Source: Pseudomonas fluorescens (lineage in GTDB: Bacteria; Pseudomonadota; Gammaproteobacteria; Pseudomonadales; Pseudomonadaceae). From it: a stretch of 64,000 nt of DNA. Positions 10,890-25,917 of this stretch are shown here, one piece after another; position 1 is the first letter of the stretch, and every line of letters starts with the position of its first letter. The DNA lies in the NCBI RefSeq assembly GCF_005938625.1, contig NZ_VCNJ01000003.1, forward strand, positions 310,001-374,000, in the 5' to 3' direction. The notes under the pieces are model-generated. The model saw only the letters and a list, made by a program, of their open reading frames with translations. It was not told where the DNA came from and searched no databases. A program made the position numbers and the translations under genes.

Positions 10890-11516
10890 TCAGGCAGTGG
10901 TTTGCAGACCGGCGACGGTGCGCGGCATGCCGACGAAGCCGGGCAATGCTTCAACGCGGGTCAGCCAGGCGCGGACGTTGCCGTATTCATCCAGCGATAC
11001 ATTGCCTTCCGGCGCATGGGCGATGTAACTGTAGGCCGAAACGTCGGCAATGCTCGGTTCGTCACCGGCCAGATAGGCGGTTTTGCCCAACTCGATGTCC
11101 ATCACCTTGAGCAGGTTGTGTGCACGGGTGATCGCCTCTTCGGCATTCAGTTGTGCTCCAAACACTGTGACCAACCGCGCTGCAGCGGGGCCGAAAGCAA
11201 TCGGTCCGGCGGCGGCCGACAACCAGCGCTGCACCCGCGCGGCGCCGACCGGATCGGTTGGCAGCCAACGACCGTGTCCGTATTTCTGCGCCAGATACAC
11301 CAGAATCGCGTTGGAATCGGCCAGCACCACACCGTCGTCATCGATGGCCGGCACCTGGCCGAAACTGTTAATCGCCAGATACGCCGGCTGCTTGTGCTCA
11401 CCCTTGGCCAGGTCGACGAAGATCAGCTCGGTCGGCAGTTGCAACAGGGACAACATCAGCTCGACACGGTGGGCGTGGCCAGAACGTGGGAAGTTGTAGA
11501 GTTTGATCGCTTGCAT
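10890..11516 (-). CDS. Glutathione S-transferase-like protein
   Basis: 208 residues from the ATG at 11516 ([20 protein letters not shown]). A longer frame to 11588 adds 24 arginine-rich residues with no family resemblance and is rejected. The N-terminal thioredoxin-like domain has the catalytic serine or tyrosine region ([10 protein letters not shown]) and the cis-proline motif [19 protein letters not shown]; an all-helical C-terminal domain follows. The family conjugates glutathione to electrophiles; the substrate here is unknown. The LysR gene lies directly upstream in the same orientation. Confidence 0.88.
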   Translation of the reverse strand: MQAIKLYNFPRSGHAHRVELMLSLLQLPTELIFVDLAKGEHKQPAYLAINSFGQVPAIDDDGVVLADSNAILVYLAQKYGHGRWLPTDPVGAARVQRWLSAAAGPIAFGPAAARLVTVFGAQLNAEEAITRAHNLLKVMDIELGKTAYLAGDEPSIADVSAYSYIAHAPEGNVSLDEYGNVRAWLTRVEALPGFVGMPRTVAGLQTTA

Positions 11517-11621
11517 GGTCGACTCCGCTGAGCAGGGGCGCCGCTGCAGGGATGAGCGCGCCGATGGAAGCCATCTTGCGCTGATCATGAAAACAACAGA
11601 ATCACCGGCAAATGCAATCGA

Positions 11622-12548
11622 TTATTTCACTGAGTGCAATAACGCTGCATTTTTCAACGCAGGATGCTCGCGCAAAGCCTCTGCCGTGAAATCGACAAAA
11701 CTGCGGATCCGCGCTGGAGCCTTGCGCCCCCCCTGATACACGACATGGATCGGCAGCGGCGGCAGTTCGAATTCAGCGAGGACGATTTCCAGCGCGCCGG
11801 CGGCAACCTGGCTCGCCACTTGATAGGACAACACCCGGGTCAAACCCAAGCCCGTGCAAGCTGCGGTAATCGCAGCCTGATTGGCAGTAACGATCAGGCG
11901 CGGCTCAGGACGCACACTGAGCGGTTCGCCACCGTCGAGAAACGGCCAGCTGCGTTGCTGACCGATCGCTGAAGTCGCCACCACTGGCGCCCCGGCCAAC
12001 GCGTGGGGGTGAAGCGGTCGACCATACTCGGCAAAGTATTTCGGCGAGCCGCAAATGACCCGACGCACCTCACCGACCCGAACCGCATGCTGATTGCTGT
12101 CCGGCAGCTCGCCGATGCGCACCGCCACATCAATGCCTTCCTCGACCATGTTGACAATCCGATCAACCAGTACGGCATTGATCGTGACATCCGGATACTG
12201 CGCGAGATAATTCGCCATCACCGGCGTCACAAACAAATCACCGAACAACACCGGCGCCGTCACCGTCAGTTGCCCACGCGGCTGGGCATGACTGCCCGCC
12301 GCCGAATCCTCGGCCTCCTGCACCTCGGCGAGAATCCTCCGACAGTCTTCCAGATAACGCTGCCCCGCTTCGGTGAGGTGCACGCTGCGTGTGGTCCGCA
12401 CCAGCAAATGCGTGCCGATCCGCTGCTCCAGCGCCGCGACCGCCCGCGTCACGCTCGCCGCAGAGAGACCCAGACGCCGCGCGGCCGCAGAGAAGCCTTG
12501 CTCTTGCGCGACAGTGGTGAAGATGTGCATTTCCTGGAAGCGATCCAT
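11622..12548 (-). CDS. LysR-family transcriptional regulator
   Basis: 308 residues, usual for the family. The N-terminal winged helix-turn-helix is clear (MDRFQEMHIFTTVAQEQGFS, then AAARRLGLSAASVTRAVAAL), followed by an effector-binding domain with two periplasmic-binding-like lobes. It is encoded on the same strand, 105 bases upstream of the glutathione transferase. That is unusual, since LysR regulators are commonly divergent from their targets; control of the two downstream genes is an inference. The effector is unknown. Confidence 0.9.
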   Translation of the reverse strand: MDRFQEMHIFTTVAQEQGFSAAARRLGLSAASVTRAVAALEQRIGTHLLVRTTRSVHLTEAGQRYLEDCRRILAEVQEAEDSAAGSHAQPRGQLTVTAPVLFGDLFVTPVMANYLAQYPDVTINAVLVDRIVNMVEEGIDVAVRIGELPDSNQHAVRVGEVRRVICGSPKYFAEYGRPLHPHALAGAPVVATSAIGQQRSWPFLDGGEPLSVRPEPRLIVTANQAAITAACTGLGLTRVLSYQVASQVAAGALEIVLAEFELPPLPIHVVYQGGRKAPARIRSFVDFTAEALREHPALKNAALLHSVK

Positions 12549-12569
12549 GGAGCCTCTCGAGTCAGATAC

Positions 12570-12599
12570 AAAAATCGCAGCCGAAGCTGCGATTTTTTT
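12570..12599 (-). terminator. Intrinsic terminator after glmS
   Basis: AAAAATCGCAG and CTGCGATTTTT form an 11-base-pair stem around a CCGAAG loop, with T runs on both sides, so it works in both directions. It lies 25 bases after the glmS stop and just before the start of the LysR gene, separating the two same-strand units. Confidence 0.85.
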
Positions 12600-12623
12600 G
12601 TGTCGATGTCAGCTGTGGATAAC

Positions 12624-14456
12624 TTATTCCACCGTCACCGACTTCGCCAGGTTACGCGGCTGATCCACGTCCGTACCCTTAAGCACCGCAACGTAGTACG
12701 ACAGCAACTGCAGCGGGATCGTGTAGAGGACCGGCGAGAGGATGTCGTGGATGTGCGGCATCTGCACCACGTGGGTGCCTTCGCCGTTGGTCATACCGGC
12801 TTTCTCGTCGGCGAACACGATCAGTTCGCCGCCACGGGCGCGGACTTCCTGCAGGTTGGATTTGAGCTTTTCCAGCAGTTCGTTGTTCGGCGCCACGGTG
12901 ACGACTGGCATGTCGTTATCCACAAGTGCCAGCGGGCCGTGTTTCAGTTCACCGGCCGGGTAGGCTTCGGCGTGGATGTAGGAGATTTCCTTGAGTTTCA
13001 GGGCGCCTTCCATTGCCACCGGGAATTGCGCGCCACGACCGAGGAACAGGGTGTGGTTCTTTTCGGCGAACAGCTCGGCGATTTTCTCCACGGTGCTGTC
13101 CATGGCCAGTGCTTCACCGAGACGGGTTGGCAGGCGACGCAGTTCTTCCACCAGACGTGCTTCGACGCCATTGGCCAAGGTGCCGCGCACTTGGCCCAGC
13201 GACAGGGTCAGCAGCAGTAGACCAACCAATTGCGTGGTGAACGCTTTGGTCGAGGCCACGCCGATTTCACGGCCGGCCTGGGTCAGCAGGGTCAGATCGG
13301 ATTCGCGTACCAGCGAGCTGATGCCGACGTTGCAGATCGCCAAGCTGGCGAGGAAGCCCAGCTCTTTGGCGTTGCGCAGGGCAGCCAGGGTATCGGCGGT
13401 TTCGCCGGACTGCGAGATGGTCACGAACAAGGTGTCCGGCTGCACCACCACTTTGCGATAGCGGAATTCACTGGCGACTTCGACCTGGCACGGGATCCCG
13501 GCCAGTTCTTCCAGCCAGTAACGCGCAACCATACCGGCGTGATAACTGGTGCCGCAGGCGACGATTTGTACATTGCGTACCTTGGCGAACAGCTCGGCCG
13601 CTTGTGGGCCGAACGCTTGCACCAGCACCTGATCATTGCTTAGGCGACCTTCAAGGGTGCGCTGAACTACGGCCGGTTGCTCATGGATTTCCTTGAGCAT
13701 GTAGTGGCGGTATTCACCCTTGTCGGCGGCTTCGGCACCGTCGCTGTACTGCACGGTCTGGCGCTCGACGGCATTGCCGTTGACGTCCCAGATCTGCACG
13801 TTATCGCGGCGAATTTCGGCGATATCGCCTTCTTCCAGGTACATAAAGCGGTCGGTGACCTGACGCAATGCCAACTGGTCAGATGCGAGGAAGTTCTCGC
13901 CCAGACCAAGGCCAATCACCAACGGACTGCCACTGCGCGCGGCCACCAGACGATCCGGTTGTTTGGCATTGATCACCGCCAGACCATAAGCACCGTGCAG
14001 TTCCTTGACGGTCGCTTTAAGCGCAACGCTCAGATCTGGCTGGTCTTTGAGTTTGTGGCTGAGCAGGTGGGCGATGACTTCGGTGTCGGTGTCCGAAGTA
14101 AACACGTAGCCCAGCGCTTTCAGTTGTTCACGCAGGGCTTCGTGGTTTTCGATGATGCCGTTGTGCACCACCGCGATGTCGCCGGAGAAATGTGGGTGCG
14201 CGTTACGCTCGCAAGGCGCGCCGTGGGTGGCCCAACGGGTGTGAGCAATGCCGAGACGGCCAACCAGCGGATGCTCGGCCAATGCGGCTTCGAGTTCACT
14301 GACCTTGCCCGGACGGCGCATGCGCTCAAGGGTTTCGTCGTTGGTGAAGACCGCGACACCGGCGCTGTCGTAGCCGCGGTATTCAAGGCGCTTGAGGCCT
14401 TCGAGCAGGATGGCGGTGATATTACGTTCAGCAACTGCGCCGACAATTCCACACAT
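12624..14456 (-). CDS. glmS: Glutamine--fructose-6-phosphate aminotransferase (isomerizing)
   Basis: 610 residues from the ATG at 14456, which gives MCGIVGAV; after Met removal Cys1 is the glutaminase nucleophile, so the longer frame to 14486 is rejected. The N-terminal Ntn-type glutaminase is followed by two sugar-isomerase (SIS) domains, with the ending LAKSVTVE typical of the family. It makes glucosamine-6-phosphate, the first step to UDP-GlcNAc for peptidoglycan and LPS. It begins 2 bases after the glmR stop, so the two are co-transcribed. The short leader leaves no room for a glmS ribozyme. Confidence 0.97.
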   Translation of the reverse strand: MCGIVGAVAERNITAILLEGLKRLEYRGYDSAGVAVFTNDETLERMRRPGKVSELEAALAEHPLVGRLGIAHTRWATHGAPCERNAHPHFSGDIAVVHNGIIENHEALREQLKALGYVFTSDTDTEVIAHLLSHKLKDQPDLSVALKATVKELHGAYGLAVINAKQPDRLVAARSGSPLVIGLGLGENFLASDQLALRQVTDRFMYLEEGDIAEIRRDNVQIWDVNGNAVERQTVQYSDGAEAADKGEYRHYMLKEIHEQPAVVQRTLEGRLSNDQVLVQAFGPQAAELFAKVRNVQIVACGTSYHAGMVARYWLEELAGIPCQVEVASEFRYRKVVVQPDTLFVTISQSGETADTLAALRNAKELGFLASLAICNVGISSLVRESDLTLLTQAGREIGVASTKAFTTQLVGLLLLTLSLGQVRGTLANGVEARLVEELRRLPTRLGEALAMDSTVEKIAELFAEKNHTLFLGRGAQFPVAMEGALKLKEISYIHAEAYPAGELKHGPLALVDNDMPVVTVAPNNELLEKLKSNLQEVRARGGELIVFADEKAGMTNGEGTHVVQMPHIHDILSPVLYTIPLQLLSYYVAVLKGTDVDQPRNLAKSVTVE

Positions 14457-14458
14457 GC

Positions 14459-15235
14459 TTATTTCTCCTGACTGACAGCCGCGCAAATCACGGTGATACC
14501 GCGGGCCTGAATCTGATCGCGTGCCTCGCTAGGCAGACGATCATCGGTAATTAGGGTATGGACGCTGCTCCATGGCAGCTCCAGGTTGGGAATCTTGCGG
14601 CCGATCTTGTCGGCTTCGACCATGACGATGACTTCCCGCGCCACTTCCGCCATGACCCGGCTCAAACCGAGCAATTCATTGAAAGTCGTCGTGCCGCGCA
14701 CCAGATCGATACCGTCGGCACCAATGAACAACTGGTCGAAGTCGTAAGAGCGTAGTACTTGCTCGGCGACCTGGCCCTGAAAGGATTCCGAATGCGGATC
14801 CCAGGTGCCACCGGTCATCAGCAGCACCGGTTCGTGTTCGAGTTCGCTCAAGGCGTTGGCGACGTGCAGGGAGTTGGTCATCACCACCAGACCGGGCTGT
14901 TGGCCAAGTTCCGGGATCATCGCGGCGGTGGTGCTACCACTGTCGATAATGATGCGCGCGTGCTCGCGGATGCGTTTTACCGCCGCGCGAGCGATTGCCT
15001 GTTTGTATTTGGAAACGCTCTGCGCGGTTTCCGCGACCAGTTCCTGCGGCATGGTGATCGCACCGCCGTAACGGCGCAGCAACAGCCCATGGCTTTCCAG
15101 CGCAGCCAAATCCTTGCGAATCGTAACTTCAGAGGTTTCGAAGCGCTTGGCCAGTTCATCCACACTGACTTCGCCCCGTTCGTTGAGCAAGGCAAGGATG
15201 TTGTGACGGCGTTGTGGCGTGTTGCGTTTCGACAT
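14459..15235 (-). CDS. glmR: DeoR-family regulator next to glmS
   Basis: 258 residues. The N-terminal DeoR helix-turn-helix is clear ([20 protein letters not shown] and [14 protein letters not shown]). The C-terminal sugar-phosphate-sensing domain has the conserved DSGSTT motif near residue 98 and IGADGID. The same gene precedes glmS in P. aeruginosa, where it is called glmR. Control of amino-sugar synthesis is likely from position; the ligand is probably a sugar phosphate. Upstream lie the 94-base inverted repeat and glmU. Confidence 0.9.
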   Translation of the reverse strand: MSKRNTPQRRHNILALLNERGEVSVDELAKRFETSEVTIRKDLAALESHGLLLRRYGGAITMPQELVAETAQSVSKYKQAIARAAVKRIREHARIIIDSGSTTAAMIPELGQQPGLVVMTNSLHVANALSELEHEPVLLMTGGTWDPHSESFQGQVAEQVLRSYDFDQLFIGADGIDLVRGTTTFNELLGLSRVMAEVAREVIVMVEADKIGRKIPNLELPWSSVHTLITDDRLPSEARDQIQARGITVICAAVSQEK

Positions 15236-15339
15236 GGCGATTTAAGTTTCGATTCGAAAGATAACGGAAGCAATCAAAACCTATCGGCTCTAAATCGTCA
15301 AGCGACAGTCAGACTTTTTTGAAAACTACACAGACAAAA

Positions 15340-15433
15340 AATGTGGGAGCGAGCTAGCTCGCGAAGGCATCGTGTCAGTCAACATCAATGTTGAATGATC
15401 TACCGCATTCGCGAGCTAGCTCGCTCCCACATT
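15340..15433. repeat. 26-bp inverted repeat (REP-like) between glmU and glmR
   Basis: Arms 15340-15365 and 15408-15433 are perfect inverted copies beginning AATGTGGGAGCGAGCTAGC, separated by 42 bases. The core GCGAGCTAGCTCGC is itself a palindrome. The GTGGGAGCGAGC type is a familiar dispersed intergenic element of fluorescent pseudomonads. It lies 34 bases after the glmU stop and about 100 bases before the glmR start, both minus strand, and may end or slow glmU transcription. An exact DnaA box (15457-15465) lies between it and glmU. Confidence 0.85.
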
Positions 15434-15466
15434 GAATTTTGTTCGCTAAAAGAGACTGTGGATAAC

Positions 15467-16834
15467 TCAGCTCTTCTTGATCTTCTCCGGCCGCTTCCAG
15501 CCGTCGATATTCCTCTGCCGCGCTCGGCCCACGGCCAACTGTGTGTTATCCACATTCTGCGTAATGGTCGACCCGGCCGCCGTGGTTGCACCGTCGGAGA
15601 TATCCACAGGCGCGACCAGCGAATTATTGGAACCGATGAACACGTCAGCACCCAGCACGGTTTTCCACTTGTTGGCGCCATCGTAGTTGCAGGTGATGGT
15701 GCCGGCGCCAATGTTGGTACGCGCACCGATTTCGGCATCGCCCAGATAAGTCAGATGACCTGCCTTGGCGCCTTCGCCCATGCGGGCATTTTTCAATTCA
15801 ACAAAGTTACCCACATGCGCACGCGCTTCGAGCACGGTGCCTGGACGCAGACGCGCGAACGGGCCGGCATCACTGCCCTCGCCCAGAACGGCGCCTTCAA
15901 TATGCGAGTTGGCCTTGATCACCACACCTTTGCGCAGGGTGCTGTCCTTGACCACGCAATTCGGACCGATCACTACGTCGTCTTCGATCACGACGTTGCC
16001 TTCAAGAATCACGTTGATGTCGATCAGCACGTCGCGACCCACGGTGACTTCACCACGCACATCGAAACGTGCCGGGTCCCGCAGGGTCACGCCTTGGGCC
16101 ATCAAACGACGGCCAGCGCGCAACTGGTAGTGGCGCTCCAGCTCGGACAGTTGCTTGCGATCGTTGGCGCCCTGCACTTCCATTGGATCGTGCGGTTGTT
16201 CAGTCGCCACCACCAGACCATCACTGACCGCCATTTCGATCACGTCGGTCAGGTAATACTCGCCCTGAGCGTTGTTGTTCGACAGGCGACTCATCCAGTC
16301 GGCCAGACGATTGGCCGGCACCGCGAGAATGCCGGTGTTGCCTTCAGTGATCGCGCGTTGCGCTTCGCTGGCATCTTTGTGTTCAACGATCGCGGCTACC
16401 TGACCGTCAGCATCACGCACGATACGGCCGTAACCGGTCGGGTCGTCCAGTTCAACCGTTAGCAAACCCATCTGCCCCGGAACAACATGTTTGAGCAGAC
16501 GTTGCAGGGTTTCGACTTCGATCAGCGGCACGTCACCGTAGAGGATCAGCACGGTGTCGGCGGTAATGAACGGCACAGCCTGGGCGGTGGCATGGCCGGT
16601 GCCGAGTTGCTTGTCCTGCAGGACGAAATTCAGATCATCAGCAGCCAGACGTTCACGCACCACATCCGCCCCATGGCCGATCACCACATGAATGCGCTGT
16701 GGATCAAGTTGCCGGGCGCTGTGGATAACATGACCCAACATGGAGTTGCCGGCAATCGGATGCAGCACTTTCGGCAGCGCCGAACGCATACGGGTGCCTT
16801 GACCGGCCGCGAGGATAACGATTTCAAGAGACAT
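15467..16834 (-). CDS. glmU: Bifunctional N-acetylglucosamine-1-phosphate uridyltransferase / glucosamine-1-phosphate acetyltransferase
   Basis: 455 residues, usual length. The N-terminal pyrophosphorylase domain begins with [18 protein letters not shown], and the C-terminal left-handed beta-helix is built of hexapeptide repeats with the acetyltransferase signature [19 protein letters not shown]. It performs the last two steps to UDP-GlcNAc in the cytoplasm. It lies between the atp operon terminator and the glmR/glmS unit. Two exact DnaA boxes (15545, 16720) lie in the coding sequence. Confidence 0.97.
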   Translation of the reverse strand: MSLEIVILAAGQGTRMRSALPKVLHPIAGNSMLGHVIHSARQLDPQRIHVVIGHGADVVRERLAADDLNFVLQDKQLGTGHATAQAVPFITADTVLILYGDVPLIEVETLQRLLKHVVPGQMGLLTVELDDPTGYGRIVRDADGQVAAIVEHKDASEAQRAITEGNTGILAVPANRLADWMSRLSNNNAQGEYYLTDVIEMAVSDGLVVATEQPHDPMEVQGANDRKQLSELERHYQLRAGRRLMAQGVTLRDPARFDVRGEVTVGRDVLIDINVILEGNVVIEDDVVIGPNCVVKDSTLRKGVVIKANSHIEGAVLGEGSDAGPFARLRPGTVLEARAHVGNFVELKNARMGEGAKAGHLTYLGDAEIGARTNIGAGTITCNYDGANKWKTVLGADVFIGSNNSLVAPVDISDGATTAAGSTITQNVDNTQLAVGRARQRNIDGWKRPEKIKKS

Positions 16835-16894
16835 GACTGGCTACCAATCCTGGGTGGTCAGCAACTGCGACCGGGTTTCGGGAATTCGGAAAAG

Positions 16895-16924
16895 AAAAAA
16901 GGGTAGCCGAGGCTACCCTTTTTT
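16895..16924 (-). terminator. Intrinsic terminator of the atp operon
   Basis: AAAAAAGGGTAGCC and GGCTACCCTTTTTT flank a GA dinucleotide and form a strong hairpin with T runs on both strands. It lies 28 bases after the atpC stop and upstream of glmU. Confidence 0.92.
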
Positions 16925-16952
16925 ATCAATCGCACAACAAGCGGCTGACGGA

Positions 16953-17378
16953 TTAACCGCCAAACTTCTTGCGGATCTGCTGGACGGTGCGCAGCTGTGC
17001 TGCGGCCTCGGCCAGACGTGCGGACGCAGCTCCGTAGTCGAAATCTGCGCTCTTCTCGTGCAGAGCAGCTTCGGCAGCTTTGAGAGCTGCCTGGGCTTGA
17101 GCTTCATCCAGGTCGGCGGCGCGTTGCACGGTATCGGCAAGCACCTTGACCATGTTCGGCTGAACCTCGAGGAAACCACCGGAGATGTAGAACACCTCGG
17201 CTTCCCCGCCTTGCTTGATCAGGCGGATCGGACCTGGCTTCAGATTAGTGATCAGCGGCGCGTGACCCAGAGCGATACCAAGATCACCCAGTGCACCGTG
17301 CGCAATCACCATCTCGACCAGGCCGGAAAAGATTTCCCCTTCCGCGCTGACGATATCGCAATGGACTGTCATAGCCAT
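16953..17378 (-). CDS. atpC: ATP synthase F1 epsilon subunit
   Basis: 141 residues: an N-terminal beta-sandwich ([16 protein letters not shown]) and a C-terminal two-helix hairpin rich in Ala and Glu. Epsilon sits in the central stalk and can inhibit ATP hydrolysis. The start chosen gives MAMTVHC; a start two codons later (MTVHC) is equally possible. It is the last gene of the operon, 45 bases after atpD, and a small hairpin lies in that gap. Confidence 0.96.
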   Translation of the reverse strand: MAMTVHCDIVSAEGEIFSGLVEMVIAHGALGDLGIALGHAPLITNLKPGPIRLIKQGGEAEVFYISGGFLEVQPNMVKVLADTVQRAADLDEAQAQAALKAAEAALHEKSADFDYGAASARLAEAAAQLRTVQQIRKKFGG

Positions 17379-17400
17379 CTGATTGCCTCAACCTAAATGA

Positions 17401-17418
17401 GCGCCCGTTGCCGGGCGC
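17401..17418 (-). other. Intercistronic hairpin between atpD and atpC
   Basis: GCGCCCG and CGGGCGC form a 7-base-pair GC-only stem with a TTGC loop. There is no T run, so termination is unlikely; an effect on mRNA stability or epsilon translation is possible. Confidence 0.55.
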
Positions 17419-17423
17419 CGGGA

Positions 17424-18830
<1,407 letters not shown>

Positions 18831-19691
18831 TTAAACCGCGGCAGCGCCGCCGACGATTTCCGAGATCTCTTGGGTGATCGCAGCCTGACGCGCCTTGTTG
18901 TAGATCAGCTGCAAATCGCTGATCAAATCACCGGCGTTGTCGGTAGCGTTCTTCATCGCGATCATCCGCGCAGCTTGTTCAGCCGCGTTGTTCTCGACCA
19001 CCGCCTGGTAGACCTGCGACTCAACGTAGCGGACCATCAAGCCGTCAAGCAGCTCTTTGGCATCCGGTTCGTAGAGATAGTCCCAGTGGTGCTTGAGATC
19101 CTGATCCGGGGTGGCCACCAGTGGAATCAATTGCTCCACGGTAGGCTGTTGCGTCATGGTGTTGATGAACTTGTTGGACACCACGGACAGGCGGTCAATA
19201 CGGCCGTCCAGGTAGGCATCCAGCATCACCTTGACGCTGCCGATCAAGTCATTGATCGACGGCTCTTCACCCAGGTGGCTGATAGCTGCAACGACGTTAC
19301 CGCCGAAGTTGCGGAAAAAGGCCGCACCCTTGCTACCAACGACACACAGATCAATCTCGACGCCGTTTTCGCGGTTTACCGCCATGTCCTTGACCAGGGC
19401 CTTGAACAGGTTGGTATTCAAGCCGCCGCACAGACCACGGTCACTGCTCACCACAACATAACCAACACGCTTGATAGCGCGGTCGATCATGAACGGGTGG
19501 CGGTATTCCGGGTTGGCGTTGGCCAGATGCCCAATAACCTGGCGGATACGCTCCGCATAAGGACGGCTAGCAGCCATGCGCATTTGTGCCTTGCGCATTT
19601 TGCTGACCGCCACTTTTTCCATGGCGCTGGTAATCTTTTGCGTGCTTTTGATGCTCGCAATCTTACTGCGAATCTCTTTTGCGCCTGCCAT
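18831..19691 (-). CDS. atpG: ATP synthase F1 gamma subunit
   Basis: 286 residues with the conserved N-terminal helix [20 protein letters not shown] and the C-terminal helix containing [12 protein letters not shown], which form the rotating coiled-coil shaft. It follows atpA after 50 bases that hold a strong hairpin. Confidence 0.97.
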   Translation of the reverse strand: MAGAKEIRSKIASIKSTQKITSAMEKVAVSKMRKAQMRMAASRPYAERIRQVIGHLANANPEYRHPFMIDRAIKRVGYVVVSSDRGLCGGLNTNLFKALVKDMAVNRENGVEIDLCVVGSKGAAFFRNFGGNVVAAISHLGEEPSINDLIGSVKVMLDAYLDGRIDRLSVVSNKFINTMTQQPTVEQLIPLVATPDQDLKHHWDYLYEPDAKELLDGLMVRYVESQVYQAVVENNAAEQAARMIAMKNATDNAGDLISDLQLIYNKARQAAITQEISEIVGGAAAV

Positions 19692-19712
19692 GTAACACCT
19701 ATCAGGTTAGCA

Positions 19713-19736
19713 AGCGGGAGCCTCGCGGCTCCCGCT
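19713..19736 (-). other. Intercistronic hairpin between atpA and atpG
   Basis: AGCGGGAGCC and GGCTCCCGCT form a perfect 10-base-pair stem with a TCGC loop. No T run follows on the coding strand, so it is more likely an RNA-stability or translation-control element than a terminator. Confidence 0.6.
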
Positions 19737-19741
19737 GCGGC

Positions 19742-21286
<1,545 letters not shown>

Positions 21287-21307
21287 TGCTCTGCTGCCCC
21301 TTCAAAC

Positions 21308-21844
21308 TCAAGATTTCAATGCTTCGGCAAGTTTCGCGATTTTGCCGCGAATCGAGCCATCGATAACCAGGTCGCCGGCGCGGATAACGACACCACCTAT
21401 AAGGGCAGCATCCTCCGCAACTTGCAGGCGCACTTCCCGGTTGAGTCGTGCACTGAGAACCTTGGCGAGTTTGTCTTGCTGTTCTTGGTTCAATGCAAAA
21501 GCACTGGTCACTTCAACGTCTACCGACTTCTCTTGTTCGGCCTTGTACAGGTCGAAAAGAGCGGCAATCTCCGGCAGAAGCGGGAGACGGTCGTTTTCGG
21601 CAACGACATTGATGAAGTTCTGTGCCTTGGCATCAAACTTGTCGCCGCACACGTCAATAAACGTGGCGGCCTTTTCTGCGCTCGTCAGTCGCGGGGCCTT
21701 GAGCACGCGCTGCATGGTGTCGTCTTGCGACACCGCTGCAGCCAGGCCGAGCATGGCTGACCAATTGGCCAGTTGCTGGTGGGCCTGAGCGTGCTCGAAG
21801 GCCGCCTTAGCGTAAGGTCGGGCCAACGTGGTCAGTTCTGCCAT
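21308..21844 (-). CDS. atpH: ATP synthase F1 delta subunit
   Basis: 178 residues with the conserved start [17 protein letters not shown] and the C-terminal region [20 protein letters not shown]. Delta sits on top of F1 and links it to the b-subunit stalk. It is 12 bases downstream of atpF. Confidence 0.96.
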   Translation of the reverse strand: MAELTTLARPYAKAAFEHAQAHQQLANWSAMLGLAAAVSQDDTMQRVLKAPRLTSAEKAATFIDVCGDKFDAKAQNFINVVAENDRLPLLPEIAALFDLYKAEQEKSVDVEVTSAFALNQEQQDKLAKVLSARLNREVRLQVAEDAALIGGVVIRAGDLVIDGSIRGKIAKLAEALKS

Positions 21845-21856
21845 GATCGCCCTCGC

Positions 21857-22327
21857 TTAGATTTCAGCAGCCAGTTGGTTAACCAGCTCTGCGTGCGCGT
21901 TTTGATCGATTGTGGCACCCAGGATCTTCTCGGCGCCGCCGACAGCCAGCATGCCCACTTGGGCGCGCAGCTTGTCTTTGACACTGTTCAGTTCCTGTTC
22001 GATCTCGGCTTGAGCCTGAACCTTCACACGGTCAGCGTCGACACGGGCCTTTTCAACGGCCTCTTCGACAATCTGGTTACCGCGTTTCTTGGCTTGCTCG
22101 ATGATTTCAGCTGCCTGAGCTTTCGCTTCGCGCAGTTGCTGACCCGCTTTTTCTTGGGCCAACTCCAGGTCGCGAGCTGCACGGCTGGCAGCGTCCAGAC
22201 CATCAGCGATCTTCTTTTGACGTTCGTGCAGAGCAGCGATGACCGGAGGCCATACATACTTCATGCAGAACAGTACAAAAATCAGGAACGCAACGGACTG
22301 GCCAATCAGGGTCGCATTAATGTTCAC
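21857..22327 (-). CDS. atpF: ATP synthase Fo b subunit
   Basis: 156 residues: one N-terminal membrane segment ([20 protein letters not shown]) and a long charged Ala/Glu/Gln-rich helix for the peripheral stator stalk. It lies 59 bases downstream of atpE. Confidence 0.96.
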   Translation of the reverse strand: MNINATLIGQSVAFLIFVLFCMKYVWPPVIAALHERQKKIADGLDAASRAARDLELAQEKAGQQLREAKAQAAEIIEQAKKRGNQIVEEAVEKARVDADRVKVQAQAEIEQELNSVKDKLRAQVGMLAVGGAEKILGATIDQNAHAELVNQLAAEI

Positions 22328-22386
22328 GCCAACACCTCGCAGTTACGTTGTCCATCACATCAAATTACTCGGAAGAATCCGGGTAA

Positions 22387-22659
<273 letters not shown>

Positions 22660-22731
22660 TTACGTCGTATGGTTTAGGTTTTTTAGATTAAAGCGGTAAA
22701 ACAAATCGTTTCAGGTGCCCTGTGAAGAGCC

Positions 22732-22753
22732 CCTTCCCGTTTGACCGGGAAGG
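22732..22753 (-). other. Intercistronic hairpin between atpB and atpE
   Basis: CCTTCCCG and CGGGAAGG form an 8-base-pair stem with a six-base loop, in the 133-base gap before the highly needed c-subunit gene. No T run follows. A role in mRNA processing or in raising atpE expression is a guess. Confidence 0.5.
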
Positions 22754-22777
22754 ACATCAGACTAGTCGAGACTGGCC

Positions 22778-24074
<1,297 letters not shown>

Positions 24075-24148
24075 TATTGCTCTCCAATGGTCGGCTGCCA
24101 GAATTCAATAACTTGGCATAATTTGTGCCGACAAAATGCGCGCAGAGT

Positions 24149-24170
24149 ATAGGGGCGGTTCTGCCCCTAT
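24149..24170. terminator. Small hairpin between parB and atpI, possible terminator of parB
   Basis: ATAGGGGC and GCCCCTAT form an 8-base-pair stem with a six-base loop, 49 bases after the parB stop. No T run follows on the minus strand, so termination would be weak. It sits upstream of the probable atp promoter. Confidence 0.35.
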
Positions 24171-24219
24171 TCAACTGTCAGGTAGTGATTTCCGACTGCG
24201 CGCTACATGAGGAAATGTT

Positions 24220-25092
24220 TCAGCGGATGTGTGCGAGCACACCTTGAAGCTCATCGAGGGAGTTGTAACCGATCACCAACTGACCCTTTCCCTTCTTGCC
24301 GTGGCGAATCTGCACCGCAGAGCCTAGGCGCTCGGCCAGACGCTGTTCGAGACGGGCGATATCCGGGTCGGGTTTGCTCGCTTCCACTGGCTCCGGTTTG
24401 CCGCTCAACCACTGACGAACCAGTGCCTCGGTTTGGCGCACGGTGAGGCCGCGTGCGACAACATGTCGCGCCCCTTCCACCTGCTGATTGTCCGGCAGAC
24501 CGAGCAAAGCACGGGCATGACCCATTTCCAGGTCGCCGTGGGACAGCATGGTCTTGATGACTTCCGGCAGTGCAATAAGCCGCAACAGGTTAGCCACAGT
24601 GACGCGGGACTTACCCACAGCCTCGGCAACTTGTTGCTGAGTCAGCTGGAATTCCTGCTGCAGACGCTGCAGGGCCACCGCTTCTTCGATGGGATTGAGG
24701 TCTTCGCGCTGGATGTTCTCGATCAGCGCAATGGCGATTGCGGTTTCATCCGGCACATCGCGGACCATCGCCGGAATGGTTTCCTGCCCGGCTTGCTGGC
24801 TCGCGCGCCAGCGACGTTCACCGGCGATGATCTCGAAGCGGCCACCGCCAATCGGGCGCACCACGATCGGCTGCATCACGCCTTGCGCCTTGATCGAGGC
24901 CGCCAGTTCTTCCAGCGCCTGCGGGTCCATGTCCCGGCGCGGCTGGTATTTACCGCGCTGCAGCAGGTCCAGCGGCAAGTGTTGCAATTCACGGGTGTCA
25001 GCTTGCGCGGCTTGTTCTTCCAGCGCGCTGACGGTCGGACCACTCAGCAGTGCATCCAGTCCACGTCCGAGACCTCGTTTCTTGACGGCCAT
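24220..25092 (-). CDS. parB: Chromosome-partitioning protein ParB
   Basis: 290 residues. It starts MAVKKRGLGRGLDALL, the ParA-interacting leader. The CTP-binding Box II GERRWRA and the helix-turn-helix KSRVTVANLLRLIALP follow, then a C-terminal dimerisation domain. ParB loads at parS sites near oriC and spreads as a CTP-dependent clamp. A perfect parS lies in recF (41305-41320). It starts 9 bases after the parA stop. Confidence 0.96.
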   Translation of the reverse strand: MAVKKRGLGRGLDALLSGPTVSALEEQAAQADTRELQHLPLDLLQRGKYQPRRDMDPQALEELAASIKAQGVMQPIVVRPIGGGRFEIIAGERRWRASQQAGQETIPAMVRDVPDETAIAIALIENIQREDLNPIEEAVALQRLQQEFQLTQQQVAEAVGKSRVTVANLLRLIALPEVIKTMLSHGDLEMGHARALLGLPDNQQVEGARHVVARGLTVRQTEALVRQWLSGKPEPVEASKPDPDIARLEQRLAERLGSAVQIRHGKKGKGQLVIGYNSLDELQGVLAHIR

Positions 25093-25101
25093 GGGGATTC
25101 C

Positions 25102-25899
25102 TTAAGTTGCCTGAGCGGCGGCGATGCGTGAATTTTTGCGCTGACGGCGAACCATCTCGCCGGCCAGGGCCAGATAAGCCAGGGCGCCGCGCGATTGCTT
25201 GTCGTAGGCCAGCGCCGGCATGCCGTAGCTTGGCGCTTCGGCCAGACGGATGTTGCGCGGGATCACCGTGTCATAGAGCTGCTCGCCGAAGTGTTCCTTG
25301 AGCTGTGCCGAAACGTCATTCATCAGGCTCAGGCGCGGGTCATACATGGTCCGCAGCAGGCCTTCGACTTTCAGGTTCGGGTTCAACAACTCGGCGATGC
25401 GCTTGATGTTATCCACAAGGTCGCTCAAACCTTCGAGCGCAAAGTACTCGCACTGCATGGGGATAATTACCCCGTCAGCGGCGACCAGTGCGTTCAGCGT
25501 GAGCATCGACAGCGACGGCGGGCAGTCGATCAGGATGTAATCGTAATTTTCACGGATCGGCGCCAGCGCGCTGCGCAGGCGGCTTTCCTTCATCTGCATT
25601 TCCAGCAGCACCACTTCGGCCGCGGTCAAATCGCGGTTGGCCGGCAGCAGTTGATAACCGCCGTGCTCGGAATAGTGCATGGCCTCGGCCAGATCGCATT
25701 CGCCGATCAGCAGGTCGTAGACCGAGTTTTCCAGGCCGTGTTTATCCACACCGCTACCCATGGTGGCGTTGCCCTGTGGATCGAGATCGATCAACAGCAC
25801 CCGGCGCTTGGTCGCGACCAGGGATGCTGCGAGGTTGATGCAGGTGGTGGTCTTGCCCACACCACCCTTTTGGTTCGCTATCGCGAATACCTTAGCCAT
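25102..25899 (-). CDS. parA: Chromosome-partitioning ATPase ParA (Soj)
   Basis: 265 residues from the ATG at 25899 (MAKVFAIANQKGGVGKTTT), where the deviant Walker A KGGVGKTT is at residues 11-18. A TTG at 25917 in frame would add six residues; it directly abuts the rsmG stop and cannot be excluded. ParA forms the nucleoid-bound gradient that moves ParB-parS complexes. Two exact DnaA boxes (25409, 25742) lie in the gene. Confidence 0.95.
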   Translation of the reverse strand: MAKVFAIANQKGGVGKTTTCINLAASLVATKRRVLLIDLDPQGNATMGSGVDKHGLENSVYDLLIGECDLAEAMHYSEHGGYQLLPANRDLTAAEVVLLEMQMKESRLRSALAPIRENYDYILIDCPPSLSMLTLNALVAADGVIIPMQCEYFALEGLSDLVDNIKRIAELLNPNLKVEGLLRTMYDPRLSLMNDVSAQLKEHFGEQLYDTVIPRNIRLAEAPSYGMPALAYDKQSRGALAYLALAGEMVRRQRKNSRIAAAQAT

Positions 25900-25917
25900 T
25901 CTTGCTTGTGTTCCCAA

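Noticed and set aside
12763..12780. Second parS-like palindrome around CCACGTGG in glmS
   Set aside because: Only the central eight bases fit; the outer TGTT/AACA are missing.
14457..14470. glmS ribozyme-type riboswitch ahead of glmS
   Set aside because: Only 2 bases separate the glmR stop from the glmS start, so there is no leader to hold one.
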